The position numbers were made by a program, and so were the translations under genes. Of a stretch of 64,000 bases of DNA, positions 21,001 to 32,693 are shown in pieces. How positions within the stretch are numbered: position 1 is the stretch's first letter; each line of letters opens with the position of its first letter. Origin of the DNA: Lycium barbarum (lineage: Eukaryota; Streptophyta; Magnoliopsida; Solanales; Solanaceae); assembly GCF_019175385.1 (NCBI RefSeq), contig NC_083340.1, positions 18,984,336-19,048,335 of the forward strand, written 5' to 3'. Below the pieces are notes generated by a model. That model ran no database searches. It was not told the origin of the DNA and was given only the letters and a program-made list of their open reading frames with translations.

Positions 21001-22356
21001 GAGTTAAATGATGTTTTCCCCGATGAGAGGCTCTTGGCTGTATTTTGTGAGGTTGCCCCTTGGTATGCAGATATCACCAACTTCTTGGAGACAGGTCTTA
21101 TCCCCGACGGCATCAAGGCTTACCAAAAGAAGAAATTTTTGAGAGATAGTTATCAATACTATTGGAATGAGCCCTATTTGTTCCGCACTTGTGCCGACAA
21201 CATCATTCGGCGATGTGTGGCCGAATTCGAGGCCATGGAAATCTTGAAAGCTTTCCACGACTCTCCCGTGGGGGGTCATCACAGTGGGAACCGCACAGCA
21301 GCTAAAGTGCTTGAATGTGGCTATTATTGGCGTACCCTTTATCATGATGCAAATTTGATGGTGAAATCTTGTGACCAATGTCAGTGCCAAGGGTCAATTG
21401 GGAGGAAGCACGAAATGCCAATGAATTTTGTCATGGAGGTTGAGCTATTTGATGTGTGGGGCATCGACTTTATGGGCCTGTTTGTGAGTTCTCATGGTAT
21501 GCAATACATCCTTGTTGCGGTTGACTATGTGTCCAAGTGGGTTGAAGCTGTAGCATTGCCCAACAATGATGGCAAGAGTGTCACCAAATTTCTCAAAAGA
21601 AATATATTCACAAGGTTTGGCACTCCAAGGGAAATCATTAGTGATGGTGGCACTCACTTTTGCAACAAGAAATTCTCTAATCTCTTGGAGAAATATGGAG
21701 TGCAGCATAGGGTGGCAACTCCTTACCACCCCTAAACTAGTGGGCAAGTCGAAGTCTCCAATCGGGAGATAAAGAACATCTTAGCCAAGACGGTTAATGC
21801 AAACAGAACTGATTGGTCATCTAAGCTTGATGACGCTCTTTGGGCTTATAGAACAGCATTCAAGACACCCATTGGTACTTCTCCTTATCGGTTGTTGTTC
21901 GGTAAAGCTTGTCATCTACCTGTTGAACTTGAATACAAAGCTTTGTGGGCATTAAAAAAATTGAACATGAATTGGGACGAAGCAACCAAGCTGCGGTTGT
22001 TTCAAATGAATGAAATGGATGAGTTTCGGTATCATGCCTATGAGAGTGCGAGTTTGTATAAAGAAAGGATGAAGCACTATCATGATGTCAAACTTCTGAA
22101 GAGAGATTTTCAACCGGGTGATTTAGTGTTGCTGTTTAATTCAAGGTTGAAGCTCTTTCCGGGCAAGTTGAAATCCAAGTGGTCCGGCCCTTTTACTTTG
22201 TTGAGTGTGTCACCCAATGGGTCAATGGAGTTAAAGTCCGACGATGGGACGCGCACTTTCAGGGTGAATGGCCATCGGGTAAAGCACTACCATTGGATGG
22301 TTGATGGAGATAAGATTGTTGATGCTCACCGGTTGAAACATGGTACTGGACCTTAG
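21001..22356 (+). pseudogene. Athila integrase, one nonsense codon
   Basis: Continues in the frame of RT. The HHCC zinc-binding region is visible as [10 protein letters not shown] and CDQCQCQG (about 21270-21390). The catalytic core has WGIDFMGLF (first Asp), [14 protein letters not shown] (second Asp) and, after a TAA at 21733-21735 that replaces the usual Gln of [19 protein letters not shown] with the catalytic Glu. The C-terminal domain near 22110-22290 ([29 protein letters not shown]) is typical of Athila and related plant gypsy integrases. The stop falls between the second and third catalytic residues. Confidence 0.9.
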
Positions 22357-22865
22357 CATCAAAAGTGGTATTACGTCGTGCCGCGACGTTAAATTGTGCT
22401 CTTCTTGGGAGGCAACACATTGTCATTTTCGCACTATGTTTTTTTTTCTTCATTCTATTGTTTTTTGTTGTTGTTGTGCTGTTTTAATGTTTGTTGATGT
22501 GTTGAGGAACCTAAGTGTTGAACCCAGAAATTGCCAGGAAAGCAGTTACACGACACATTCGACGGAACGTTGAGTTGATCTACGAGCCATCGAATGCACC
22601 GTCGAGTGGATCACCTGAAAGATTTGTCACTGGAAATAATGGAACTTCGACGACAGGTTTGACGCTCCGTCGAACTGATCGACGGTCAGTTCAACGAGCG
22701 TTCATCTCTCTTTTTCATATATATAAAAAAAAAGAGGGGGGGGGGGGGGTGTTCACTCGACGGAGCGTCGAACTAATCGACGCTCCGTCCTTTTAACACG
22801 TCGGTTCAGATCAGTGGGTTTATAACCCACGCTGTCTTCACCTTTCTTCATTCCCTTCTGTAACG

Positions 22866-22909
<44 letters not shown>

Positions 22910-23988
22910 CCTCTCCCCCTGCCATAACCGTTACCTACTTCCCCTTTCCTTCACCACCCCACAACCGCCACTCCCCTCTGCCCTACTACTCTGTCTCTGT
23001 GTGTGTGTGTCACCCTAATAGTGATTCTTCGAGTGTTTTTCCTTCCTTAAGGGCTGAAATCATATTCTTTCCATTTTAAGTATGTGAATTAGTGGATTGT
23101 GTGCTTCCTTGTCTTGATTATTTTTGCATTCCATGGCTTGTTTTGATTATTTTTGCTTGCCTTCCAATTGCTCTATGTTTTTTCTATTATTTCGCCTGGG
23201 ATGCTCATTTTTGTTTGCTGGGGGTGGTTTGTTGGTTTGTTTTTGGATGTTGGGTCATTGATCTTTAGCCGAGTTGGGGGGCATTACGACAAACACACCT
23301 CATTCATGAGATTGTTGTGGTTTTGCCTACCACCTGTTTGATGAAATGCCAAAGTATGGCGTTGTGTGTCACGATGGCTTGGAGGGCATTACGACCATCG
23401 AGCTGTTTTGCCCGCCAAGTGTTTTTCCTAGTCTAACCCAAGACAACATGGGGTGAAGTCTGAGTAACCCCAAAATACGTGATGATTTGCACCTCGGCCA
23501 AAAAAGTGTATGGAATCTGTAGTTTTAGCCTGCGAAAGCATTCGACGCTCAGTTCGACGGCCCGTCGATTCAATCGACGGACCGTCTTACTCAACGTCGA
23601 ATGGGCCTTCTCAGAAGTCTTAACCAAAACAACATCGATGGTGGACTCGACGACATCGATCGACGGGGCGTCTTTCCCATCGTCTTTCAGTCGAAAATTC
23701 CAGTGGCTAACGTGAGATCGATGGCCCGTCGAATCAATTGACGGAGAGACTTTCCAACCGTCTTTCAGTCGAAAATTCCAGTGGCTAACAAGAGATCGAT
23801 GATGAGATCGACGGCTCGTCGATCAATTCGACGACCACTTCGACGCTCCGTCGATCTGTTCGACGACTCTTGTAGCAAATCGATGGACCACTGGCAGCTT
23901 TAACATTATCGCATGTCTTGCACTTTTGTCTAATTATGTTATATTTCTATGGTTGTCTTAACAATGAAGGGTGTTCTTTTCTCAGGTA
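22357..23988 (+). other. Athila noncoding leader before ORF3, with palindrome clusters
   Basis: About 1.6 kb without a credible protein. It holds GACGG/CCGTC clusters at 22555-22800 and 23540-23885 like those in the LTR (GACGGCCCGTC at 23556-23566, GACGGACCGTC at 23576-23586), a CT microsatellite at 22866-22907 and a G tract at 22737-22750. A duplicated phrase CCAGTGGCTAACNNGAGATCGATG occurs near 23700 and 23780. The end TTCTTTTCTCAG|GTATGCC at about 23973-23992 resembles a splice acceptor before the ORF3 start; splicing is inferred. Confidence 0.6.
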
Positions 23989-26052
23989 TGCCTCCAAAGA
24001 ATCAGTCAAGTGGGGTGGTGGTCCCAGAAAAGGGCGAGGTCGGGGTCAAGCAACCCTTACTCTTAGGGATGAACCCTCCGACTCTGAACGTCAAGCGGTG
24101 GTCCCAACGACTAGATTGAGGGCAGAGACCACCACTCCCCAAGAAGAATCACCCACCTTACTCTCCTCTCAGTCTGCAGAGGGAACTTCATCCTCCACGT
24201 CCGCTGATTCTAGCGATGCAGCAACAGAGCAACCAGCCGCTCCTGAGCGAAATTCAGATGAGGAACAAGAGCGGCTGCGGCTGCAAAAGATGGAGATAGC
24301 TGCAATCCACTTCCCCTATGAGAGGTGCTGAAAGTACTATATAAAAGGGGCCACTACAGTCAGTGGGGGTAATCCGAGGAGAAATATTCAAGAAGAAGTA
24401 CAAATCAATATGAGCGGCTTAGAGAGCTATCCTCGGATTACTGATCTCATCCAGCACTATCATCTTGAGGCATTCACTCAGCCTCCAGGGGATTATTGCC
24501 CGACCATGGTTCGGGAATTCTATGCTACCTACAGAGTGATTCTCGAGCGGCGTCACAAGAACAAGAGAGCTTTGAAAGCCGCCCCTCCATTAGACACAGT
24601 GTATGTTCGGGGTGTCCATGTTGACATCTCAGTCCGCACAATCAACAGGTTTTATTTTGGTGATGACTTCGTAGCACCGACCACAGTGGAATATGATGAT
24701 AAGTTTGAAAGAAGGGCTGAGCAATCTGTAAGGGAATAGTTTACGACAGTGATGACTAGAGGGCCGGCGGACCATTGGCTGCCAAAATCCATAAGGCGAA
24801 TATCAGCTTGGAAGCTAAATTTTGGTGGAATTTCGTCATATATCGGGTTCTGCCCACGGGAGCAGATAACATAGTCACGCCAAACAGAGCAGTGGTTGTG
24901 GCTGCCATGCTATCTAGGTACCCAATGAACCTGGGTGATCTGATCAGTAGAACCATTCGGGCACGCGTACCACAGAAAGCGAAAGCCTTGATATTCCCGT
25001 GCCTTATCACGCAGTTGTGTAGGTTAGCCCAGATGAGGCACATTGATACATTTGCAGCTACTCTCCCCGCAACAAAGGTGTGTGACATCACATGGAGTAG
25101 GGATGAGACCCTCCGTACATCTCAGGCTACCAGTACTTAATTGCTAGATCTCATGGGTGAGCAGGCTGAGCATGTTATGGATTCAGTACCACAGGGCACA
25201 GTTGATATAGGCACGGAAGGACTGTCCATAATAGAGGCCTCCACACCATCTGTAGCTGATGCTACCCCTTATTCAGAGGCACCACATCGTCCTGCTGTCC
25301 CATCTGCATCTCCTATTCCTCCGTCAGCCGCAGCATCAGCTTCCGAGGATCGCTTTGTCCTCAACAGAGCCAACTTCAGAGAGTTTTCAATCAAGGCAGA
25401 GTGTGCTGATCAGCAGGTGACCCAGATATTACAGCAGTTGGGTAGGTTTGTCTGGAAAGAGATTGCACCGAAGTTGGAACCTCTTCAGGAGGCTATGGAG
25501 AGGCATCAAGCTAGGGTTAATGCGCGACTTGATAGTTTAGAGATGCGGATACTCACTATTGAGAAAAAGAGTGAGTGTGGTACTTCGGGAGATTTGAAGA
25601 CCGAACTTGACTAGCTCCGAGCTGACATTACGGCCCTTCGGACAAGAGATCAGGTTATTGTGGATGACCCGACATCACCTGTACCGGTCGCCATCATTTT
25701 CGATTTGATCAGAGTAGTTGACTTGGTGACTGAGGATGAGCCTAGGAAAAGTCGCAAGAGAAAGAGGCCTGTCACATTGGCTGATGATGAGGATGAGGAA
25801 GAGGATAATGAGGATGAAGACCTCGAGCTTCAGGTGGGTATTCGGCGGTCGCGCCTAGACACGAGGTTCACCGGCGCATCTTCTAGTACTAGTGCTATCC
25901 CAGCACCAGTCAGGCCGATTACGATAGCTCCTTAGGACCTGCAGCCACAGAGTCAGTCAGCTCCACCTCTTCAGTCCACTGAGCCAGCAGTAGAGAGGGC
26001 TCCCATTCGCACTGCTGTGGAGGAGACATCTCAGCAGCAACAGCAGAATTAG
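23989..26052 (+). pseudogene. Athila ORF3 (env-position ORF), plant transposon protein domain
   Basis: The likely start is MPPKNQSS at 23989; a one-base shift soon moves the frame to WGGGPRKGRGRGQATLTL. After a S/T/E-rich region and a stop at 24331, a conserved domain begins near 24410: FTQPPGDYCPTMVREFYATY, YVRGVHVDISVRTINRFYFG, then after another frameshift EAKFWWNFVIYRVLPTGADN, AVVVAAMLSRYPMNLGDLIS and ALIFPCLITQLCRLAQM. This matches what I know as the putative plant transposon protein domain of Athila third ORFs. A stop at 25138 is followed in frame by a S/P/A-rich region, a possible coiled coil (25420-25600) and an acidic NLS-like stretch (RKSRKRKRP at about 25750) with D/E repeats to about 25830. 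Its function is unknown. Confidence 0.75.
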
Positions 26053-26865
26053 AGCATTTCAGGTCGGCCCCTCCACCATGGGGTGATGGTATGATTTTTG
26101 ATGCATTGGGGGCAATGCATCCTCTTTTTGTTAGGGGTAGGGTAACCTGATGTACCTTGTAGCATATATATGTGTTAAATCTTATTTAAAGTAATTTTGA
26201 CTTTCATGGTTGTTGCATTTTGAACTTATGGCATCAATTTTGAATGAAAAAGGATATTTGTGAACTTGAAAATGGATTGATTTGAAATTGACCCCTCCGA
26301 AAGTTTATTGAGTATCTTAAGTTGTCATGAATTGACATGTATGATTCTTTTTGTGACATCATAGATATTAGAGTGTGTATGAATTGAGTGTTCAAATCCT
26401 TATGCCATTGTGAGTGTGAGAACTTCTTGTGTTCATTGTTAGTATATGCGGATCCAGAACTTGCCTGGTAGGTCGTGCTATATTGCGTAGGATAGTTGGT
26501 TGTGAAGTGATCATAGGCTTTCCTTCTAAATAGTCACATCAACCTTAAAAAGCCCAAAACCCGTTCTATATGAATATCACTAGTTCCCACGTTGAGCCTT
26601 TGACTTTTTTCTCTTGATTAGCCGTAACAAACCTTTTCCCCACTTTATGAATTCATTCCATCTTTGCACCCGTTCCTTCCTTGACACCACTAGACAAAAG
26701 AGGCAAATCGCTTAAGCTGGGGGTGGTATATGTGTGAAGTAAAGGCGAAGAGCCTAAAGCTGGGGGTGTGTGAGTTGCATGGTCAAGAATTGGATGTGAT
26801 AGCGGATCAAATTTGAGAAAAGTTTACAAAATAAAAGTATATATATATATATATATATATAGTTT

Positions 26866-26899
<34 letters not shown>

Positions 26900-27535
26900 T
26901 TGTCTCATAAAAAGATTGTAAATTCTAGTAAGAGTAAAATCACATCTTAGTCATGAGTTGAAGAATGAATAGATTGGGCATGAGAAGAAAGGTCAAAATC
27001 TGTAGTGTCGAGGAGGATGAATCACTAATTCCCAAATGAGTATCCTACCTGTCCCCGAGCCTACATTACAACCCAAGAACAAGTCCTATAGTGATCACAA
27101 CTAAACCATCCGAAAGTGTTAGGCATTGAAATTAAAGGCAAGCATATGGTATCTGCACTTGTAAATCATGAACTTCTTTGTGAGCGCGAGTGCTTTCTAT
27201 TCTCATCCATCCTTGTCCCGATTCTTATTGTAAAATTGTGTGTGGGACATTTTCTAATCTAAGTGAGGGCATAATGGTGAATACTCGCACGCATAAATGC
27301 TTCTAATAATGTGATGTCATTGATTGAAGCGTCATGGTCAATTCTAATAAGTTTTTTTTTTTTTTTGAAAGAACCCTGTTTGGGAATGAGGAAAGAGGGA
27401 GTTGATTTGAAAAATGCACATGCCGGTAGCGATGAGCAAGCACCATTGTAGTCACTTTTACTTTATTTTTAGCAAAGTTGTAGTTTTATTTTGTGGTTGT
27501 TTTGTCTGACTTGCTTGAGGACAAGCAAAGATCCT
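26053..27535 (+). other. Athila 3' noncoding region
   Basis: No protein is recognisable. It contains the TA and ATA microsatellites (26839-26899) and two extra polypurine-tract-like copies, AAGCTGGGGGTG at 26714-26725 and 26757-26768, upstream of the true one. A T tract lies at 27352-27366. Confidence 0.65.
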
Positions 27536-27547
27536 AAGTTGGGGGTG
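27536..27547 (+). other. Athila polypurine tract
   Basis: AAGTTGGGGGTG lies directly before the 3' LTR start at 27549, the position where plus-strand synthesis is primed. The preceding GAGGACAAGCAAAGATCC phrase is common in this family. Confidence 0.8.
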
Positions 27548-27548
27548 T

Positions 27549-28320
27549 TGATGTGCCGCGGATTTGTGGCACATTCGATGCCTTTTTACTATGAATTTTG
27601 GTTGTTTTCAAGTAAGTCGGGTTCTCGTTAATATGTTTTGTTGTGTTTTAGAAAAATAATGGCCCAAAAGCAAAAAGCAAAGCACAAAGGAAAAATTAGC
27701 CAGAAATGAAGAATCGACGTTCCGTTGATCAGCCGACGGACCGTCCTTCGAAGCGTCGATAAGCTCGATTTTCCAGTGATGACAAAGTTGAAGACAACAA
27801 AGGACGGAGACATCGACGAAGCATCGAACTGATCAACGCTTTGTCGTTTGTGTCGTCAATTAGGATCTGTCAACAAGAAGAGAGAAAGACGGAATACTTG
27901 ATGGAGCGTCGAACTGGTCGACGGTACTGTCGAATGGAACACATTGGTGAAGGTACAAAGGACGGAGAAATCGACGAATCATCGAACGATCGACGTTCCG
28001 TCGATCTTGCTATCGGGGAAAATTTTGTCAGTCGTTGCTGTGCGTTTTTTGGAGCCTATTTAAAGAACATTTTAGGTTTTTTTGGCAGCCAATTTTAATT
28101 TTAACCACGTGAACAAAGTTCCATTGGTGGGTGAGCATTGAATACTCCCCTTTTGGAGCTTAGTGAAGACAACAAGATTCCATTTTTCATCATCTTTATC
28201 ACACTTTCTAAGCTTTATGTCTCATTTATTGCTTACTACTTTTGACACCATAATGTGTGAGTAGTTTATTTAATCAGAGTTGTGGACCCAAATGATGGGT
28301 GCTATGTAATGGGTGTCTAA

Positions 28321-28377
<57 letters not shown>

Positions 28378-28982
28378 GGGTTGTGATGTGTTTTATTATT
28401 TCTCGCATTCATTGTTCATTAGTGGTTGCAAACACTTGTTCATGCACAAACCCTAGTTTATTTGGAAAGATGAACCAGGGCGTGATTTGAAATAATATAA
28501 CAAGGACTCGGGGCGCTAACCCTCGTTTAATGAACTCGCTTAGGGATAAGATGAGTTCTACTTGGCATAGTTAATCAATCTTATTTACAACTTTTCTGCA
28601 TTTGGAAAAATCATGAAAAGAAATACTTTCTAACTATTGGAAAATATTAGAAAGTGCATTAGAGATTAAGTGCACACAAAACCCCGACCTATTAGAAATA
28701 TATCATATTGACACCCATAGCATAACATCTAATCATCGTGGGGACACAACTTTGGTTTTCCCAATCCAAACAAATTCCAAATACTTCAAAATAGTGAATA
28801 CAAACCAAATCTCTTTTCAAACTATTCAGAATAGGATTAAAGCCTTTAAAGACTAGTATCGCATACAATTAGTACCCTTTTCTCTCCATATTCCCTGTGG
28901 GATTCGACCCCAACCTTGTTTGGGTTACTATATTTGACAACGTCCGCTTTACGCCATTAATAGGTGTAATTTGAGTGTATCA
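27549..28982 (+). repeat. Athila 3' LTR
   Basis: Collinear with the 5' LTR. Differences include scattered substitutions (mainly C/T and G/A, often at CG sites), an expanded TA tract at 28328-28375 where the 5' LTR has only a few units, and about 30 bp at 28053-28083 missing from the 5' copy. It ends GTGTATCA immediately before the duplicated CCTGG. Confidence 0.92.
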
Positions 28983-28987
28983 CCTGG

Positions 28988-29700
28988 TATACTATTTGCA
29001 TTAATGGTAAAAGAAATGGTTTCTTCAAATCTCAGAGAGGGGTTAAGCAAGGTGACCCAATCTCGCCTAGTCTCTTCATTATTGCTTCTGAAGTGCTACC
29101 AAGGTTGCTCAATAAGCTGTATGTGGATAAAAAATTCAATGGCTTCAATATGCCTACCAACGACCCTCCTATAAATCATCTCTCATACGCTGATGACATC
29201 ATTATTTTTCCTCTGGAAAACCTACACCCTCATGAAAATCATGAAGTGCCTAAAAGATTACCAAGAGAACTTTGGGCAAATGATCAATGGGGGAAAGTGT
29301 TGTTTTCTGATGGATGACTCTATTTCTACTAATAGAGTGAATATTGTGGCTGGCATCCTAAATTTCCGAAGAGCCAATTTCCCCATTACTTACTTAGGCT
29401 GCCTAATTTTTGTGGGAAGGAAAAACATTCAATATTTTAGTTTCATGGCAACCAAAATTCTCCAAAAACTGGATTCTTGGCAGTGTAAAACACTGTCAAA
29501 TGGTGGTAAAATTATTCTCATTAAGCATGTACTTAGTGCTATTCCGGTCCATTTACTTTCATTATGCATGCCTCCAAAAACTATTTTTAAACAAATTGAA
29601 TGTATCTTTGCTAACTTTTGTTGGGGACAGTGTGAAGTAAGTATAAATATCATTGGTCTACCTGGTCTAATTTTTGTCTGCCTACAGATGAGGGGGGCAT
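28988..29700 (+). pseudogene. LINE ORF2, reverse transcriptase C-terminal part
   Basis: Resumes the LINE RT after Athila: TICINGKRNGFFKSQRGVKQ leads into GVKQGDPISPSLFIIASEVL (motif B; frames shift within it), then HLSYADDIIIF at about 29180-29212, the YADD catalytic box, and NKLYVDKKFNGFNMP. From 29193 another frame holds the thumb region, ENFGQMINGGKC, ITYLGCLIFVGRKN and KLDSWQCKTLSNGGKIILIK, typical of plant L1 RTs. At least two frameshifts are visible (near 29060 and 29250). Confidence 0.85.
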
Positions 29701-30764
29701 TGGTGTAAGATCTCTGCAAGAAATTACAGAATCCTTCTCTGCTAAGCTATGGTGGACTTTCAGAACAGCCGAGTCCTTATGGACCAAGTTTATGAAGGCC
29801 AAATATTCTATGAGAATTCACCCGATGGCTAGAAAGTGGAACTATACTCATTCACACACATGGAGAAGACTCATGAAGATTAGAGACAAAGTGGATCATC
29901 TAATCCATTGGAAGATCAATAAAGGCAATTCTAACATCTGGTGGGATAACTGGATGGGGACTGGAAAACTTGCTCGGCTTAACACTAATACCTCCATCAA
30001 CAGCCCCTTACACCACTATATCCACCACAAGGAGTGGGACATGAATAAGCTTTTAAAAGTTTTCCCTCTTGAGATGGTGAACAACATTCAGAATATTAAA
30101 ATCCATTCCTTAGATAATAGTGATCTCCCTATATGGACTCCAACCTGCGATAGGAAGTTCACCTGTAAATCCGCATGGAATGCTATGAGAGAGGCTAATC
30201 TTACCTCTCTGGTCAACAAAAAGATGTGGCATAAAAAATGCCATTCAAAATCTCCTTTTTCATCTGGGGATTGCTCAGGAACAGAACTGCTGTTGATGAC
30301 AATCTCAACAGACTTAGAATACAACTAACATCAAAATGTTCTTGCTGCAGGTTTGGTCATCAGGAGACCCAGGAACACCTCTTCCATGATAGCATGATCA
30401 GCAAAGATGTATGAAAGCATTTCCATCAGATTTTTGGCATCAAAGAAGGAGGGGGAAGCATCAAGCATAGGCTGCTGTCATGGTGGCTAACGAAGGAAAA
30501 GAATCCTGTCCAGCAAATGGTCCTACAAATCATACCTAGCATCATCTTATGGCAGATCTGGAAAGAAAGGTGCAAAAGCAGATTTGAAGATATCAAGATG
30601 TCCAAGGCTAGAGTAATAAGCAACACTTATCAACAGATGGTGCTATTGGTCCACAAGCAATTCAACACAATCAATCCCTTCATGCACTGGAGTAATTTCA
30701 TGGAAATCACAGAACAAGCAAAACCTCTCTTTAAAACAACTGCTGTAAAATGGAATTTCCCTGG
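29701..30764 (+). pseudogene. LINE ORF2, zf-RVT region
   Basis: After a short shifted segment containing WWTFRTAESLWTKFMKAKY (about 29750-29800), the frame from 29792 carries HTWRRLMKIRDKVDHLIHW and WWDNWMGTG, then the zinc-binding RVT region DLPIWTPTCDRKFTCKSAWN (30122-30181) and, past a frameshift near 30245, CSCCRFGHQETQEHLFHD (30340-30392). The linker IILWQIWKERCKSRFED follows from 30540. These blocks always lie between RT and RNase H in plant L1 elements. A stop occurs near 30412. Confidence 0.8.
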
Positions 30765-31180
30765 ACTTGGGACCCTAAAGCTGAACTCAGATGGATGCTC
30801 AAAAGGGAACCTAGGTCCCAGTGGAGGGGGTTGATTAATACGGGATCAAAGGGGCAATATTGTTATCGCCTATGCTATGCCTCTTGGTAATACTGCTAAC
30901 AATATGGCTGAGGCAATGGCGTTGAACACCGGAATAGAATGGTTTATGAATAATGAATGAGGTAAACTGGAAATAGAAAGTGATTCTAAGCTTCTGGTTG
31001 AGTGGATCACTGGCAAGTCTAAACCCCCATGGAGTTTGATGGACATGGTGGAACTGATTCAACACAACCTAGAATCTATTCAAGACAAAACAATTCATCA
31101 CATTTACAGAGAATGCAACAAGCTTGCGGACAGCCTTGCCAACTGGGGACTGAGCCATAGACACACCATATGGATGAACA
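30765..31180 (+). pseudogene. LINE ORF2, RNase H domain
   Basis: LKLNSDGCSKGNLGPSGGG (30777-30831) begins the RVT_3-type RNase H with its first Asp; a stop at 30832 probably reflects an indel, since IRDQRGNIVIAY continues the domain. AEAMALNTGIEWF supplies the Glu, EIESDSKLLVEWI the second Asp (after a stop at about 30958) and HIYRECNKLADSLAN the final conserved Asp at about 31100-31140. The domain would remove the RNA strand during LINE replication. C-terminal residues continue to a stop at 31321. Confidence 0.85.
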
Positions 31181-31321
31181 ACTTTCAAGAACTACCAAGA
31201 GAAACAAGAGGAGAGCTGAAAGTTGACAAAATGCAAATACCATCTTTTAGGAATTCCATTGTTAAAAACTCTTTCTACATGTATAGATCAATGTATAGGA
31301 ATTTCCTGTTTGATGTGCCTT

Positions 31322-31540
31322 GAACAACTCAGTTAGAATGGTGAGGTTCCACCCTCTCATAGTAGCTAGATTCTTTTGGAAGCGTAAATGAAATCCTACA
31401 AGGCTATACATGGAACTGTTTTCCATCAAGTAAGTGCAAGGTGACCTCAAATCCCCTGAATGTTGTAACTTTTTAAGGAGATGAATAAAATGGAAGCCAG
31501 GCTCCAGGAGTGGAGAGGCTTTATTAAAAAAAAAAAAAAA
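31322..31540 (+). other. LINE 3' UTR and poly(A)
   Basis: Noncoding tail after the ORF2 stop, ending in a 15-base A tract at 31526-31540, followed by GTACATGACTAG, a possible imperfect target duplication of 11412-11423. Confidence 0.75.
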
Positions 31541-31552
31541 GTACATGACTAG

Positions 31553-32165
31553 GTTAGGAGCCAACTAGCTGACCAATGCTAGGAAGGTTAAATAATTATC
31601 TTAACCTTGTGATGTACAAGAATTAAAAGTACATTTATATGTTATCATCAATTTTTTCAGCCAATGTTGGATCAATCACTCGATGTAAACGTACAATAAT
31701 AGTAGTTATGCTTCTCATCTCCCACTCACCTCATACCAATATACAATGTGATAACATGTCCAGCCGCCGTGTTATTGCCATTATGTAACTTTTAAAATTA
31801 ATGAATTTAAACTTTCTTCAAATACAAGTAAGGGACTGTTCTTAATTTACTTAATTACCACTGATTATGAGCTGTAATTTTTTACCTAAAAAGTACCATA
31901 AGAATGAAATTTCCAAGATCTTTTTTGTAACCTAGCTACTTCTAGGAAAATTAAGGTTCCCATAGCAATTTAAATTGTCTCGTTACATAAAAAATCTCAG
32001 GTGACTAAAAAAGATATATTACATGCTTGCCACCTAAAATAATAGCCAACCAATGTGTAATATTCATAATTTATATATATTTGACTATTGGATGTAATTA
32101 TTTTTGGCTGACCAGCCCAATATGTAACTCGCCCAAAGAAAAAAGAAGATAGGGAAGAAGTTTTT
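31553..32165. other. Intergenic DNA
   Basis: AT-rich sequence with no coding region or repeat structure that I can identify. Confidence 0.4.
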
Positions 32166-32566
32166 CATGGATTTCCTTCAAATGCATTGGTATTTAATTT
32201 TTGTCCTGCTGCTTAGTTAATGAAAATATTCAGACCTGCTTCGCACAACATAAATTTTGTAACATTTTTATCTCCAGAAACTGAACTTTTGTCCCACTCG
32301 GCACAAGTTCTGTAGCAATTAACTTATGCAGCATAAGTTGTATTTTTTACATATTATGTTGAGTATTGAAAATTTTGTCTTTTCCGGCATAATTTTTGTG
32401 GATGCTATGATACATATGCCGAAGCTAAACATAAATTTTGCAGAGCGAAATTTAAGTTATGCCGTGCCAAAAGTGTTAAAGGGCAAAACTTAAAGACTAC
32501 AAACTTGAAGGGTAAAAATTGAAACCAGCCTGAAATAGGGGCATTTGTGGGAATGACCCGAAAAGG
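32166..32566. repeat. Degenerate foldback element, same family as 33816 and 34358
   Basis: The left end (CATGGATTTCCTTCAAAT... then TTTAATTTTTGTCC) and the inverted right end (GGGTCATTCCCACAAATGCC, then TTTCAATTTTTACCCTTCAAG) match the ends of the two better preserved foldback elements. The interior repeats GCATAA and ATAAATTTTG phrases in both orientations. No flanking duplication is visible. Confidence 0.5.
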
Positions 32567-32693
32567 GAAATTAAGAAAGAAAGAGCAAACTACACATGGG
32601 CTCGCGACCTGTGGACAAAGTTTTAATCTTTGGGCCGTAAGATAACTTAAAATCTGGGCCCAAGAGTTACGAAGATTCGGATGTTATTAATAT

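Larger units (their letters stand above)
15374..28982 (+). mobile_element. Athila-type Ty3/gypsy retrotransposon, 13.6 kb, degenerate
   Basis: Both LTRs are present (15374-16745 and 27549-28982) with TGATGTGCC starts and TATCA ends, and the 5-bp duplication CCTGG flanks the element (15369-15373, 28983-28987). Inside are a tRNA-Asp type primer site, gag, protease, RT-RNase H, integrase, a long leader, an extra ORF3 of the Athila type and a polypurine tract. I count roughly 30 LTR differences in the first 500 bp by eye, so insertion is not recent. Every coding region carries stops or frameshifts. Confidence 0.92.
11424..31540 (+). mobile_element. L1-type LINE, about 6.5 kb, split by an Athila element
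   Basis: Component order is ORF1 (11485-13510), endonuclease (13522-14577), RT part 1 (14610-15373), the inserted Athila (15374-28982) plus a duplicated CCTGG, RT part 2 (28988-29700), zf-RVT, RNase H (30765-31180) and a poly(A) tract at 31526-31540. Skipping the insertion joins GTCCAATGCCTGG directly to TATACTATTTGC within RT. The candidate target duplication is imperfect (11412-11423 against 31541-31552). It is inactive through frameshifts, stops and the insertion. Confidence 0.85.

Noticed and set aside
24756..25091. Minus-strand 111-codon frame
   Set aside because: Antisense to the conserved ORF3 domain of Athila, which explains the open frame.
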